From assembly GCA_016206995.1 (NCBI GenBank), contig JACQQN010000131.1, forward strand, positions 1 through 9,349: 9,349 bases of DNA, in the 5' to 3' direction. This document shows, in pieces, positions 1 through 7,210 of the stretch; the stretch's first letter is position 1; each line of letters opens with the position of its first letter. The DNA is from Candidatus Omnitrophota bacterium. GTDB taxonomy: Bacteria > Omnitrophota > Omnitrophia > Omnitrophales > Abzuiibacteriaceae. A model generated the notes under the pieces. The model made no database searches, was not told the origin of the DNA, and saw only the letters and a list, made by a program, of their open reading frames with translations. The translations under genes were made by a program, and so were the position numbers.

Positions 1-2
1 CT

Positions 3-314
3 ATTGATCGCACCCTTTCCTCTGATACAATTCATACATTGCAAAAAGGGGTTGTCCTCGAGGGAAGAAAAACAGCATCTTGCAAAGTTAAACCAGTGAA
101 AATAAAACCAAACGGTGAGATGGAATTAATGGTTGTGCTTCACGAGGGAAGAAAACGGCAGATTCGTATGATGATGAAAGAAGTCGGTGCGCATGTTGTT
201 AAGTTGCACCGAGAGCAATATGGATCTTTGGCGCTTGGCAACTTAAAACCCGGCGAAAAAAGGCTGCTTTCCAAACAGGAAATCAACGATTTAAAACAAC
301 TTGTTTCTCCATGA
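3..314 (+). CDS. RsuA/RluB-family pseudouridine synthase, C-terminal part (5' end outside window)
   Basis: The frame is open from the window edge to TGA at 312-314, giving about 103 residues of the C-terminal half of a 16S/23S rRNA pseudouridine synthase. This family isomerises a specific uridine in rRNA. The visible hallmark is the EGRKRQIRMMMKEVG segment (about 141-185), followed by V-x-x-L-x-R and a YGSLALGNLKPGEKR-like stretch, which closes RsuA/RluB/RluE-type proteins. The N-terminal S4 domain and the catalytic aspartate lie upstream and cannot be seen. A TTG at 39 could be taken for a start, but the frame continues upstream with family-like sequence, so it is internal. The stop overlaps the glnE start (ATGA at 311-314), suggesting co-transcription and translational coupling. 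RluB versus RsuA cannot be decided from this part. Confidence 0.9.
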   Translation: MDRTLSSDTIHTLQKGVVLEGRKTASCKVKPVKIKPNGEMELMVVLHEGRKRQIRMMMKEVGAHVVKLHREQYGSLALGNLKPGEKRLLSKQEINDLKQLVSP

Positions 315-3300
315 AACTTCAATCGGTTGAGAGCGCCAAAGATTTTCTATCCAAGCGTTTTCCGCACGAGTTTATCGAAAAAGGTTTCAAGCAGTTTCCT
401 CAAAATTATTTTGAAGACCATCCTCTTGAGATGATCGAGAGGCATTTCAATCTACTCGATCAATTTGAGAAGGAATTCACTCCGCAATTTTCGGTGGTAG
501 AGCTTGAGAAAAATCAATTTAATATTTCGCTGGTTTGTTTTGATTTCTTAGGTCTTTTCTCGATGGTCGCCGGACTTTTTTCGTCTTACGGTTTTAATAT
601 CATCCGCGGCATTGTGTTAACCATCCAAAACACGCCTTCTCTCAAAAGGAAAAATCATGCTTTGATTTCTCTTCATGTGGAAGTAAAAGCCATCCCAGCA
701 TGGGATGCACTAAAAAGTGATCTACAAAATTTCTTAAAAAGGTTGCAAGTGGGTGAAGCGGGGGAAGTCCGGCGGGAATTAAACACGAGAATCGTTCGAT
801 ATTTCAGAACTCATCAAGAGTCTTACCTTGAAAAGCTTTATCCCATTCAGCTTGAAATTGATCAAGCAGTTTCAACTCACGAAACAGTGGTTGCCATTAG
901 GACGCAAGATACAGCGGCCTTTCTTTACGAATTAACAAGTGCGCTTTCTGCGTTGACAATCAACATAGTCCGGATGGAAATTTCAACCAAAGATCAAACA
1001 GTAGAAGACCGGCTTTGGCTCACGACAGAAACAGGGGAGAAAATCACCTCGCCTGCCAAGTTGAAAGAGCTTCGTTGGGCCATTCTTTTGGTGAAACATT
1101 TCACGCATTTACTGCCCAAAGTTCCGGATCCTGTTGTTGCACTGGACCAAATGGCTTTGTTTGGCAAAGAAATTTTTGAGCGTGAGGATTTTGAGCAAAT
1201 TTTTATTGCTCTTGAAAAGGGTGAGGCGCTTGGCAGTTTGAGTAAAATCTTCGGTTCGAGTCGGTTTTTGTGGGAGGAATTTATCAGAACGCAACATGAA
1301 TCGCTTATCCCACTGCTTGGTGATCGAAGCATCTTGGGGAATCGAAAATCAAAATTACGCATGATGCGTGAACTTGCGCAAATCCTTCGTTCAGTAAACG
1401 GGTTTCAAGGGAAAGTGGAAGTTTTAAACGCGTTCAAGGATCGTGAAATGTTTCGGATTGATGCTCGGCATCTGTTGCGAAAAACATCTTATCTTGAAGA
1501 ATTTGCAGAAGAGTTTACTGATCTTTGTGAAGTAGTTGTGGCTACTGGGTATCATCTTTCCTGGGAAGAGGTTTTAAAAACGTTTCCTCTCCCTATGGCT
1601 GATGAAAAAACAAAAAGCGAGGTATCAATTCTCGCACTTGGAAAATTTGGTGGTAGGGAATTGGGTTACGCATCAGACCTTGAACTTTTGTTTGTGTATA
1701 CGGATGACCGAGATACCTCGAGTGTGCGAAGCCAAAAAAATCTCGAATTTTTTACAGAATTAGTCCGTCAATTTCGGCAAGTCATTTGGGCACGTGAAGA
1801 AGGTGTTTTTGAGATTGATTTAAGACTTAGGCCGCATGGGAAAGACGGGCCGCTCGCTGCTTCGCTTGAGCTCTTTAAGAATTACTACTCGGAACATGGA
1901 GGCGCTTGGAGTTACGAGCGGCAGGCGCTTGTGAAACTCCGCGCAGTTGCTGGCAGTCCTTGGCTTGGAAAGGAAGTCGAGCGCTTACGCGACGAATTTG
2001 TTTATGGAAAAACTCCTTTTAATTTAGAAGAGGTGGTCCGGTTGCGCGAGCGGCAGCGCGGGGAGCTTGTCAAGCCCGGCGTCCTGAATGCTAAATACAG
2101 CTTAGGAGGGCTTCTGGATATCGAATATCTTGTCCAAATCCTTCAAATCGCTTTTGGACAAAGCCACGAATCGCTCCACCAAACCAACACGCTCAAAGCC
2201 ATGCGCGTCCTTTGGCAAGAAGGTGTTTTGGATGAAGCGGAATTTCAGTCGCTCAGAGCTTCTTACATTTTTATTCGTGACTTAATCAACGCACTCCGTA
2301 TTTTCAGGGGAAATGCAAAAGACCTCACCATTCCAAAGCGGGAAGATCTTGAATTTACAACCCTTGCTCGTCGGGTGGGTTATGAAGGAAGTGATGAGGT
2401 AGTCCAAAAGAAACTCGAAGAGTCCTGCGCTCACGCAATGAAAGTTGCCACAGAATTTTACGAGCGGTGGACAAAAACACTTTCAAGATTAGAGTGGAAG
2501 ACCATTGGCGAACTCAAAGTGAATGCCCCACGTGTTTTTCGACCAAGCCTCGATGAACTTCTGAGAGAGAAACTCTCCGATGCTTCTTGGGAAGCTTTGC
2601 GCACCTCTGGATTTTCTGATACTTCTCGGGCGGTCCAATCCATCAAGCGGCTTTACCCCGGCTCACTTCTTTTTGAGCCCTTTGCAAAAACTTTCGATAG
2701 AATGTGGGACATTTTTCCGCAAGTTCCGGATGCAGATCGGGCATTACAGCATTTCGAACAGCTTTCCGAATATGTAAAGGACAAAAATTATTTTTGGGAG
2801 TTGTTAAGCTTATCCCGCGAGGGGCTTCAAACGTTGCTTACAGTTTTTGGTTCAAGCCATTATTTATCCGAACTTATTTATACGCGCGCGGAAGAAACGC
2901 TCCCTTGGATTTTAGACCGTTCGGGGATTTCGCTCGATAAAACAAAAGAAGCTTTTCTTGCATTTCAGACTCGCAAGAAAGAATTTCAAAAAAGAGAGGA
3001 ATGGCTTGATGCTTTGCGAGAACTAAAAAATCGGGAGACGCTCAGAACTGCACTTTGTGAGTTGGAGCATGGAAGCGACCTCGATTCTATTTGGCACACT
3101 TATTCCAATCTTGCTTATTTTATTCTTGAAGAAGTTTTCTCAGAACAATTTCGGAATGATTTTTGCGTAATCGGTTTGGGAAAATTAGGTGGTGAGGAAC
3201 TGAACTTTAGCTCCGATGTCGATTTGATGTTTGTCGCGAAGGCACTTCCGCTTACTCACGATGCGGAACTTATTCACCACATTCAAAGGAGCGTGAGTGA

Positions 3301-4009
3301 TCTTTCGAAGATTACGTCCGAAGGTTTTCTTTATCGCGTTGATTTGAGATTAAGACCACATGGGACCGCGGGTACTTTAGCAATGGCTGATCAAGATACT
3401 TTTGGTTATTACGAAAAAGAAGCGGATGCTTGGGAACATCAGATGTTGATTAAAGCACGTGCCGTGGCATGTGATCAAACACTCGGCAAAAATCTGATTT
3501 CAAAACTCGATTCACTAGTTTATGAAAAGGAGTGGAGGGGTGTTTCTTTTGATCGTTTACGAGAAGTAAAGCGCCGTTACGAAGCACAAACACGTTCTCG
3601 GGGAGAGGAAAATTCAAACATTAAAATGGGTTTAGGCGGTATCCGCGACGCTGAATTCAGCATCCAAGCACTCCAACTTTTTCATGCAAAAGCACGTCCT
3701 CAGCTCAAAACACAAAACACGCTTGAAGCGCTTCGTCAGATTGAGGTTCAAAAACTTCTTTCTGAACAAGAATGTCACACATTAAGAAAGTCGTACTCTT
3801 TTTTAAGGCGGGTTGAAAATAAACTCCACTTAGAAGCCAATCGGCAAACATTTGTGATTCCTACTGACAGGCAAGCATTAAGACGACTTGCGAGATCTCT
3901 CGGGTTCTCAGATGAGACTCATCTAAGTGCAGAAGATACTTTTGAGCGTGAACTTCGAAAAGTCATGGCCGAATGCCGCGAGATCTTTGAACGTATTTTC
4001 TTCGGGTGA
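311..4009 (+). CDS. glnE: Glutamine synthetase adenylyltransferase/adenylyl-removing enzyme with N-terminal ACT-like extension
   Basis: The product has 1,232 residues. GlnE adenylylates glutamine synthetase (inactivating) and removes AMP by phosphorolysis (reactivating), in the cytoplasm, in response to nitrogen status. Two nucleotidyltransferase modules are visible. The first (adenylyl-removing position) has GKFGGRELGYASDLEL at 444-459 and EIDLRLRPHGKDG at 501-513. The second (adenylyl-transferase position) has GKLGGEELNFSSDVDL at 957-972 and RVDLRLRPHG at 1009-1018. Each is followed by the helical GlnD/GlnE-type domain (LGGLLDIEYLVQ at 598-609; LGGIRDAEFSIQ at 1108-1119). The GlnE core alone is close to the usual 950 residues. 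The remaining roughly 285 N-terminal residues contain two segments that look like ACT domains (about 70-125 and 191-245), as in the GlnD C-terminus. The first module has D-x-E (D456, E458) where D-x-D is usual; the second keeps D969 and D971. The start is the ATG overlapping the upstream stop (ATGA). No Shine-Dalgarno is visible, so coupling is likely. The ACT assignment is by eye. Confidence 0.95.
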   Translation: MKLQSVESAKDFLSKRFPHEFIEKGFKQFPQNYFEDHPLEMIERHFNLLDQFEKEFTPQFSVVELEKNQFNISLVCFDFLGLFSMVAGLFSSYGFNIIRGIVLTIQNTPSLKRKNHALISLHVEVKAIPAWDALKSDLQNFLKRLQVGEAGEVRRELNTRIVRYFRTHQESYLEKLYPIQLEIDQAVSTHETVVAIRTQDTAAFLYELTSALSALTINIVRMEISTKDQTVEDRLWLTTETGEKITSPAKLKELRWAILLVKHFTHLLPKVPDPVVALDQMALFGKEIFEREDFEQIFIALEKGEALGSLSKIFGSSRFLWEEFIRTQHESLIPLLGDRSILGNRKSKLRMMRELAQILRSVNGFQGKVEVLNAFKDREMFRIDARHLLRKTSYLEEFAEEFTDLCEVVVATGYHLSWEEVLKTFPLPMADEKTKSEVSILALGKFGGRELGYASDLELLFVYTDDRDTSSVRSQKNLEFFTELVRQFRQVIWAREEGVFEIDLRLRPHGKDGPLAASLELFKNYYSEHGGAWSYERQALVKLRAVAGSPWLGKEVERLRDEFVYGKTPFNLEEVVRLRERQRGELVKPGVLNAKYSLGGLLDIEYLVQILQIAFGQSHESLHQTNTLKAMRVLWQEGVLDEAEFQSLRASYIFIRDLINALRIFRGNAKDLTIPKREDLEFTTLARRVGYEGSDEVVQKKLEESCAHAMKVATEFYERWTKTLSRLEWKTIGELKVNAPRVFRPSLDELLREKLSDASWEALRTSGFSDTSRAVQSIKRLYPGSLLFEPFAKTFDRMWDIFPQVPDADRALQHFEQLSEYVKDKNYFWELLSLSREGLQTLLTVFGSSHYLSELIYTRAEETLPWILDRSGISLDKTKEAFLAFQTRKKEFQKREEWLDALRELKNRETLRTALCELEHGSDLDSIWHTYSNLAYFILEEVFSEQFRNDFCVIGLGKLGGEELNFSSDVDLMFVAKALPLTHDAELIHHIQRSVSDLSKITSEGFLYRVDLRLRPHGTAGTLAMADQDTFGYYEKEADAWEHQMLIKARAVACDQTLGKNLISKLDSLVYEKEWRGVSFDRLREVKRRYEAQTRSRGEENSNIKMGLGGIRDAEFSIQALQLFHAKARPQLKTQNTLEALRQIEVQKLLSEQECHTLRKSYSFLRRVENKLHLEANRQTFVIPTDRQALRRLARSLGFSDETHLSAEDTFERELRKVMAECREIFERIFFG

Positions 4010-4018
4010 GTTCTTAAC

Positions 4019-4067
4019 AACAGGGAACAGGTCTTTATTTGATTAAAAATAAGACCTGTCCCCTGTT
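4019..4067. repeat. Imperfect palindrome of GGGGACAGG type between convergent glnE and ino1
   Basis: The arms AACAGGGAACAGGTCTT (4019-4035) and AAGACCTGTCCCCTGTT (4051-4067) pair over 17 bases with one mismatch, around an AT-rich 15-base spacer. The core ACAGG(T)/(A)CCTGTCCC matches the ends of the palindromes at 6061-6101 and 9169-9290, so this looks like a diverged intergenic member of the same family. It lies 10 bases after the glnE stop and about 110 bases after the ino1 stop, where it could act as a bidirectional transcript end. Neither side has a proper T-run, so a classical intrinsic terminator is not shown. REP-type elements mobilised by Y1 (RAYT) transposases often have such ends, but no transposase is in the window. 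Confidence 0.8.
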
Positions 4068-4143
4068 TGCTTTCGATCAGCACTGGCCCCCTGAGCTACT
4101 ATGAAACAATCTCCACCAGATAATAATGAAGAGCTCTGGGACT

Positions 4144-4183
4144 GTGCTGATCTTTTGATCGGAAGTTGAGGGAAGATCAGCGC
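4144..4183 (-). terminator. Weak inverted repeat at the 3' end of ino1
   Basis: GTGCTGATCTT (4144-4154) pairs with AAGATCAGCGC (4173-4183) with one mismatch, across an 18-base loop. The right arm overlaps the ino1 stop codon region. No clear T-tract follows on the minus strand, so the role as a terminator is a guess from position. The interval 4068-4176 shows no credible gene. Confidence 0.3.
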
Positions 4184-5283
4184 TGGCAAGTTCCTTGAAT
4201 AAACTTTGCGACAAGTTCTTTTGCTTCCGTGTCGGGAAGTTGTTTTGGCGGATGTTTCATCGCGTAAGCAGCAATGGAAACAAGCGGCCCGCCAATTTTC
4301 CGGTCGCGTGCCAACTTGCAGCAACGAATGGCATCAATCGCAACTCCGGCGCTGTTGGGTGAATCTTCTACTGACAAGCGTAATTCCAAGTTGACTGGAA
4401 ATCCACCAAACCCGCGTCCTTCCATGCGGAGATAACAAACTTTATTATCATTTTGCCACGCCACGTAATCCGACGGGCCAATGTGGATATTGTCTTCTTC
4501 AAGCGGCGTGGTGAGCTGGCTTTGAACGGCAGCTGTTTTTGAAATCTTTTTGGATTTCAACCGATTTCGGTTAAGCATATTTAAAAAATCTGTATTTCCA
4601 CCTGTGTTTAATTGATAGGTTCGATCGATCGTTACACCACGATCTATGAAAAGTTTTGTCAGCGTTCGGTGTACGATCGTTGCCCCAATTTGAGCCTTGA
4701 TATCATCTCCAACACAGGGAATTCTTTTGTCTTCGAAACGCTTTGCCCATTGGGGATCTGACACAATAAATACGGGCATACAATTAATGAAACTGACACC
4801 AGTCTTTAAACAAGCTTCGGCATAAAAACGCGTGGCTTCCTCAGATCCTACCGGGAGGTAATTCAGGAGAATTTCCGCACCACTATCTTTCAAAACTTTT
4901 TCTACGTTTACGGGTTTTTTATTTGCAATTACAAAAGTTCGATCGGATGGGTAATCAGCCATATGTTCCGAGACGCCATCCAAAATAGGCCCCATTTGAA
5001 CAATGACTTTGCTTTTTGGAAGGTGGTTGTGAAGCTGCATGACACAATTCGGTTTTGCATTAATGGCAACATCGAGGCGTTCGCCTACTTTTCGCTTATC
5101 AATATCGAAAGCTACAACAATCTCGATATCTTCTGGCAGGTAACCACCGAGGTTGTAATGCATGAGCCCCAGGTCATCTTCTTGTTTTTTGCCATTTCCA
5201 TTCGTGTGGTAGTGTTGAATACCTTGGATGAGCGAAGTTGCGCAGTTGCCAACACCTACAATTGCAATCTTAATCTTACCCAA
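4177..5283 (-). CDS. ino1: Myo-inositol-1-phosphate synthase
   Basis: The product has 368 residues, the size of the compact bacterial/archaeal form of the enzyme. It converts glucose 6-phosphate to 1L-myo-inositol 1-phosphate using NAD in an internal redox cycle, the first step to inositol lipids and inositol-derived solutes. Visible motifs: the Rossmann turn GVGNCAT (10-16); AFDID (58-62), the adenine-ribose binding strand; NYLPVGSEEA (141-150); VGDDIKAQIGAT (191-202) with a lysine expected in the active site; NTGGNTDFLNM (226-236) followed by RLKSKKISKT (241-250); and EDSPNSAGVAIDAIR (306-320). The start is TTG, preceded on the minus strand by GGAG with a 7-base spacer and giving the usual family N-terminus MGKIKIAIVGVGN. 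It is convergent with glnE and divergent from the tRNA-binding gene, so probably a single-gene transcript. No partner gene (inositol monophosphatase, CDP-alcohol phosphotransferase) is in the window. Confidence 0.95.
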   Translation of the reverse strand: MGKIKIAIVGVGNCATSLIQGIQHYHTNGNGKKQEDDLGLMHYNLGGYLPEDIEIVVAFDIDKRKVGERLDVAINAKPNCVMQLHNHLPKSKVIVQMGPILDGVSEHMADYPSDRTFVIANKKPVNVEKVLKDSGAEILLNYLPVGSEEATRFYAEACLKTGVSFINCMPVFIVSDPQWAKRFEDKRIPCVGDDIKAQIGATIVHRTLTKLFIDRGVTIDRTYQLNTGGNTDFLNMLNRNRLKSKKISKTAAVQSQLTTPLEEDNIHIGPSDYVAWQNDNKVCYLRMEGRGFGGFPVNLELRLSVEDSPNSAGVAIDAIRCCKLARDRKIGGPLVSIAAYAMKHPPKQLPDTEAKELVAKFIQGTCQR

Positions 5284-5290
5284 ATTGAGT

Positions 5291-5294
5291 CTCC
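5291..5294 (-). promoter_or_regulatory. Shine-Dalgarno site of ino1 fixing a TTG start
   Basis: Reading the minus strand, CGGAGACTCAAT precedes TTG at 5283-5281: GGAG with a 7-base spacer. This supports TTG as the true start of ino1, and no in-frame ATG lies near. It is the clearest ribosome binding site in the window; the plus-strand genes mostly lack one. Confidence 0.7.
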
Positions 5295-5374
5295 GTGGTT
5301 ACGATGGTTTTACTGATTCGATCGTTTTTCGTGATGTTTTTGATGGGGAAATCCTTCTGAAATAAAGTATGCTT

Positions 5375-5402
5375 ATTGTAGCATCTTTCGACCTTAAATC
5401 AA
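5375..5402 (-). promoter_or_regulatory. Candidate sigma-70 type promoter for ino1
   Basis: On the minus strand, TTGATT (5402-5397) and TACAAT (5380-5375) are separated by 16 bases, close to the -35/-10 consensus. Transcription would begin near 5368, leaving a leader of about 85 bases before the ino1 TTG. The divergent gap 5284-5515 otherwise shows only AT-rich sequence and the opposing promoter. Confidence 0.5.
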
Positions 5403-5466
5403 GAGAAAATAAGGAGTTGTAACTACTTATACATAAATAACTTACACCAATATTAAAGTCGGAGAA

Positions 5467-5497
5467 TTGCTTGTATTGTTAAGCCCTCATTTATGAT
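5467..5497 (+). promoter_or_regulatory. Candidate promoter for the tRBD-DUF1015-pabB-pabC run
   Basis: TTGCTT (5467-5472) and TATGAT (5492-5497) lie 19 bases apart. The -10 is good and the spacing long. An overlapping alternative -10, TACAAT (5497-5502), also exists. The start of transcription would fall near 5503-5509, giving a leader of roughly 10 bases before the ATG at 5516. This argues against the ATG at 5501 being the start. No other promoter is obvious before the following genes. Confidence 0.4.
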
Positions 5498-5515
5498 ACA
5501 ATGCACCTCCTTAAG

Positions 5516-5836
5516 ATGGCTACAATCGAAGATTTTAAAAAGCTAGATCTAAAAGTTGCGGAAATCCTGAAGGTTGAACCTCATCCTAATGCGGATCGCC
5601 TTTGGGTGCTCGAAGTGCGCGTTGGCGAGGAAGTTCGCACCATTGTTGCTGGGATCCGCGCATTTTATACAGTAGAAGAGCTTGTTGGGAAGAAAGTCGT
5701 TGTGGTTGCGAATCTCGAACCCGCAACTATTCGCGGCGTAACATCGTACGGGATGCTTCTTGCTGCAAGCGCGGGTGACCGAGTCGTGGTTCTTTCTCCC
5801 GAGAAAGACGTACCGTCCGGTTCGATTGTTAAATGA
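5516..5836 (+). CDS. Free-standing tRNA-binding domain protein (EMAP-II/MetG C-terminal type OB fold)
   Basis: The product has 106 residues and consists of one tRNA-binding OB-fold domain, as found at the C-terminus of many methionyl-tRNA synthetases and in CsaA-like small proteins. Typical motifs: FKKLDLKVAEIL, then EPHPNADRLWVLEV, RTIVAGIRAFYT, LVGKKVVVVANLEP, and RGVTSYGMLLAAS before the C-terminal strands. Such free-standing proteins are often annotated as the methionyl-tRNA synthetase beta subunit and are thought to bind tRNA in trans, perhaps for a MetRS that lacks the appended domain; that role is inferred here. I prefer ATG 5516 (family-like MATIEDF start) over the ATG at 5501, which would add MHLLK and lies at the predicted transcription start. 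There is no Shine-Dalgarno; the position instead carries CACCTCCTTA, the complement type. DUF1015 follows after 48 bases. Confidence 0.92.
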   Translation: MATIEDFKKLDLKVAEILKVEPHPNADRLWVLEVRVGEEVRTIVAGIRAFYTVEELVGKKVVVVANLEPATIRGVTSYGMLLAASAGDRVVVLSPEKDVPSGSIVK

Positions 5837-5884
5837 AAATAGCGGTGAAGCTACCCCCGCCCTTAAAAAGATAACAGTAAAATT

Positions 5885-7210
5885 ATGGCAACCGTTATTC
5901 CTTTTCGCGCGTGGCGATATGAAGCGTCTCGCGTTAAAATTAATCAAGTGGTCGCGCCTCCCTATGATGTGATTTCTCCGTCGGAGCAAGAAGCATTGTA
6001 TGCTCGTGATCCTCATAATATTGTTCGCATTGAATTAACCAGAGAAGAGGACGCTTCCTCCAAATGGGGACAGGTTTTTACTTCAAACCTGTCCCCATTT
6101 GATAAGGATAAGTATGAATATGCCGCACATCTTTGGAAAACTTGGATTCAAGAAGAAACAGTCAAACAAGACTCGCGAGAGAGTTTTTATCTTTATGAAA
6201 CTAGCTTCCTAGATCCAGAAACCAATTTGAAGCGGAATCGGCTGGTTATCTTTGGCTTGATGCGGCTTGAAACTTTTGAATCAAAGGTTATTTTACCCCA
6301 CGAAAAAACCCACGCAAAACCGAAAGAAGACCGATTTAAATTGCTTGCTGCAACCAAAACCAATTTTTCTCCGGTGTTTGGCCTTTATCGCGATCCAGAA
6401 CAGCTGACGAAGCAAATCTACAAGCAGCAGCAAAAAGCTGCGCCATTAGTTTCGTTTACTCTTGGCCAAGGAGAGCAACACAAACTTTGGCAAGTGAATG
6501 GCCCAAAAAATATTTCGGAAATCTCAAAAATGTTTCAAACCAAGTCAATTTTAATTGCTGATGGACATCATCGATATGAAACAGCGCTCAATTACAGTCG
6601 CAGCGTGCAGAGAAGTAGCTCTCAAAACGGTTTTTCTTCGGATTATGTGTTGATGGGTTTTGTGGAGCTTGAGGATGACGGGCTTCTTATTTTTCCAATT
6701 CATCGAATGATCCAAAATCTTTCCGGATTTGATCCAGGCACTTTCCTCAAAAAATTAACACCTATCTTTTCATATCGCAAAGCGAACGATCAAGAACTTC
6801 ATAACATTGCAAAAGGTCTGTTGCGTCCGGGGTTTGGCATTCGAATTGGCAAAGAAAGTTTTTTGGTTGAAGTAAAAGATGCCGCCCGCGCTAGAGAAAA
6901 AATGCCTCTTCGGAAACCTGACATTTGGTATCAGCTGGAAGTCGCTCAAATTTCTCATTTAGCGTTTGAACATCTTGGAATTCGCGAAGCAACACTTGAA
7001 CAACATGTGACCTACACGCGCTCTGCAAGCGAAGCAATTCAAAATACAGAAACTGGGAAGGCCGCTTTGTCTTTTATTGTCCCACCCATCAAAGCTCAAG
7101 TGATGCAGGAAATTTGTTCAAGCGGGGAACTCATGCCACAAAAGTCGACTTATTTTTATCCCAAACTCGGCTCTGGGCTTTTGATGTACCAACATGATCA
7201 ACCGATTTAA
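5885..7210 (+). CDS. DUF1015 family protein with an in-frame palindromic insertion
   Basis: The product has 441 residues and belongs to the widespread DUF1015 (COG4198) family, whose biochemical role I do not know. Family signatures: PFRAWRY (6-12), VVAPPYDVIS (22-31), HNIVRIEL (44-51), LPHEKTHAKPKEDR (137-150), NFSPVFGLY (160-168), IADGHHRYETAL (224-235) and PQKSTYFYPKLGSGLL (418-433). It appears cytoplasmic, with no signal peptide or membrane span. Residues 60-72 (KWGQVFTSNLSPF) come from a perfect 17-base palindrome and interrupt a region where family members go directly from the acidic stretch after HNIVRIEL to a K-Y-x-x-A helix; they look like an added surface loop. The ATG at 5885 gives the family-typical start; no Shine-Dalgarno is visible. 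The stop overlaps the pabB start by 17 bases, indicating coupling. Its place directly before pabB and pabC hints at a link to p-aminobenzoate or folate metabolism, by association only. Confidence 0.9.
   Translation: MATVIPFRAWRYEASRVKINQVVAPPYDVISPSEQEALYARDPHNIVRIELTREEDASSKWGQVFTSNLSPFDKDKYEYAAHLWKTWIQEETVKQDSRESFYLYETSFLDPETNLKRNRLVIFGLMRLETFESKVILPHEKTHAKPKEDRFKLLAATKTNFSPVFGLYRDPEQLTKQIYKQQQKAAPLVSFTLGQGEQHKLWQVNGPKNISEISKMFQTKSILIADGHHRYETALNYSRSVQRSSSQNGFSSDYVLMGFVELEDDGLLIFPIHRMIQNLSGFDPGTFLKKLTPIFSYRKANDQELHNIAKGLLRPGFGIRIGKESFLVEVKDAARAREKMPLRKPDIWYQLEVAQISHLAFEHLGIREATLEQHVTYTRSASEAIQNTETGKAALSFIVPPIKAQVMQEICSSGELMPQKSTYFYPKLGSGLLMYQHDQPI
6061..6101. repeat. Perfect palindrome inserted in frame in the DUF1015 gene
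   Basis: The arms CAAATGGGGACAGGTTT (6061-6077) and AAACCTGTCCCCATTTG (6085-6101) are exact reverse complements over 17 bases, with a 7-base loop TTACTTC. Bases 6062-6100 encode 13 whole codons, so the reading frame is kept. The ends match the pabC element at 9169-9290 and resemble the intergenic palindrome at 4019-4067. In the mRNA this would form a very stable hairpin early in the gene. Confidence 0.95.

Noticed and set aside
994..1362. Minus-strand open frame inside glnE
   Set aside because: It lies wholly within the strongly conserved glnE coding sequence, and its translation shows no recognisable motif; it is a shadow frame.
4043..4324. Minus-strand open frame across the intergenic gap and the end of ino1
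   Set aside because: Two thirds of it overlaps ino1 in another frame and the rest runs through the palindrome region; the translation looks like no known protein.
5842..5870. Possible terminator hairpin after the tRNA-binding gene (TAGC/GCTA and GCGG/CCGC)
   Set aside because: The stems are only four bases long and no T-run follows; not supported.
5549..6016. 155-codon minus-strand frame over the tRNA-binding and DUF1015 genes
   Set aside because: It is antisense to two genes with clear family motifs and has no credible start signal or motif of its own.
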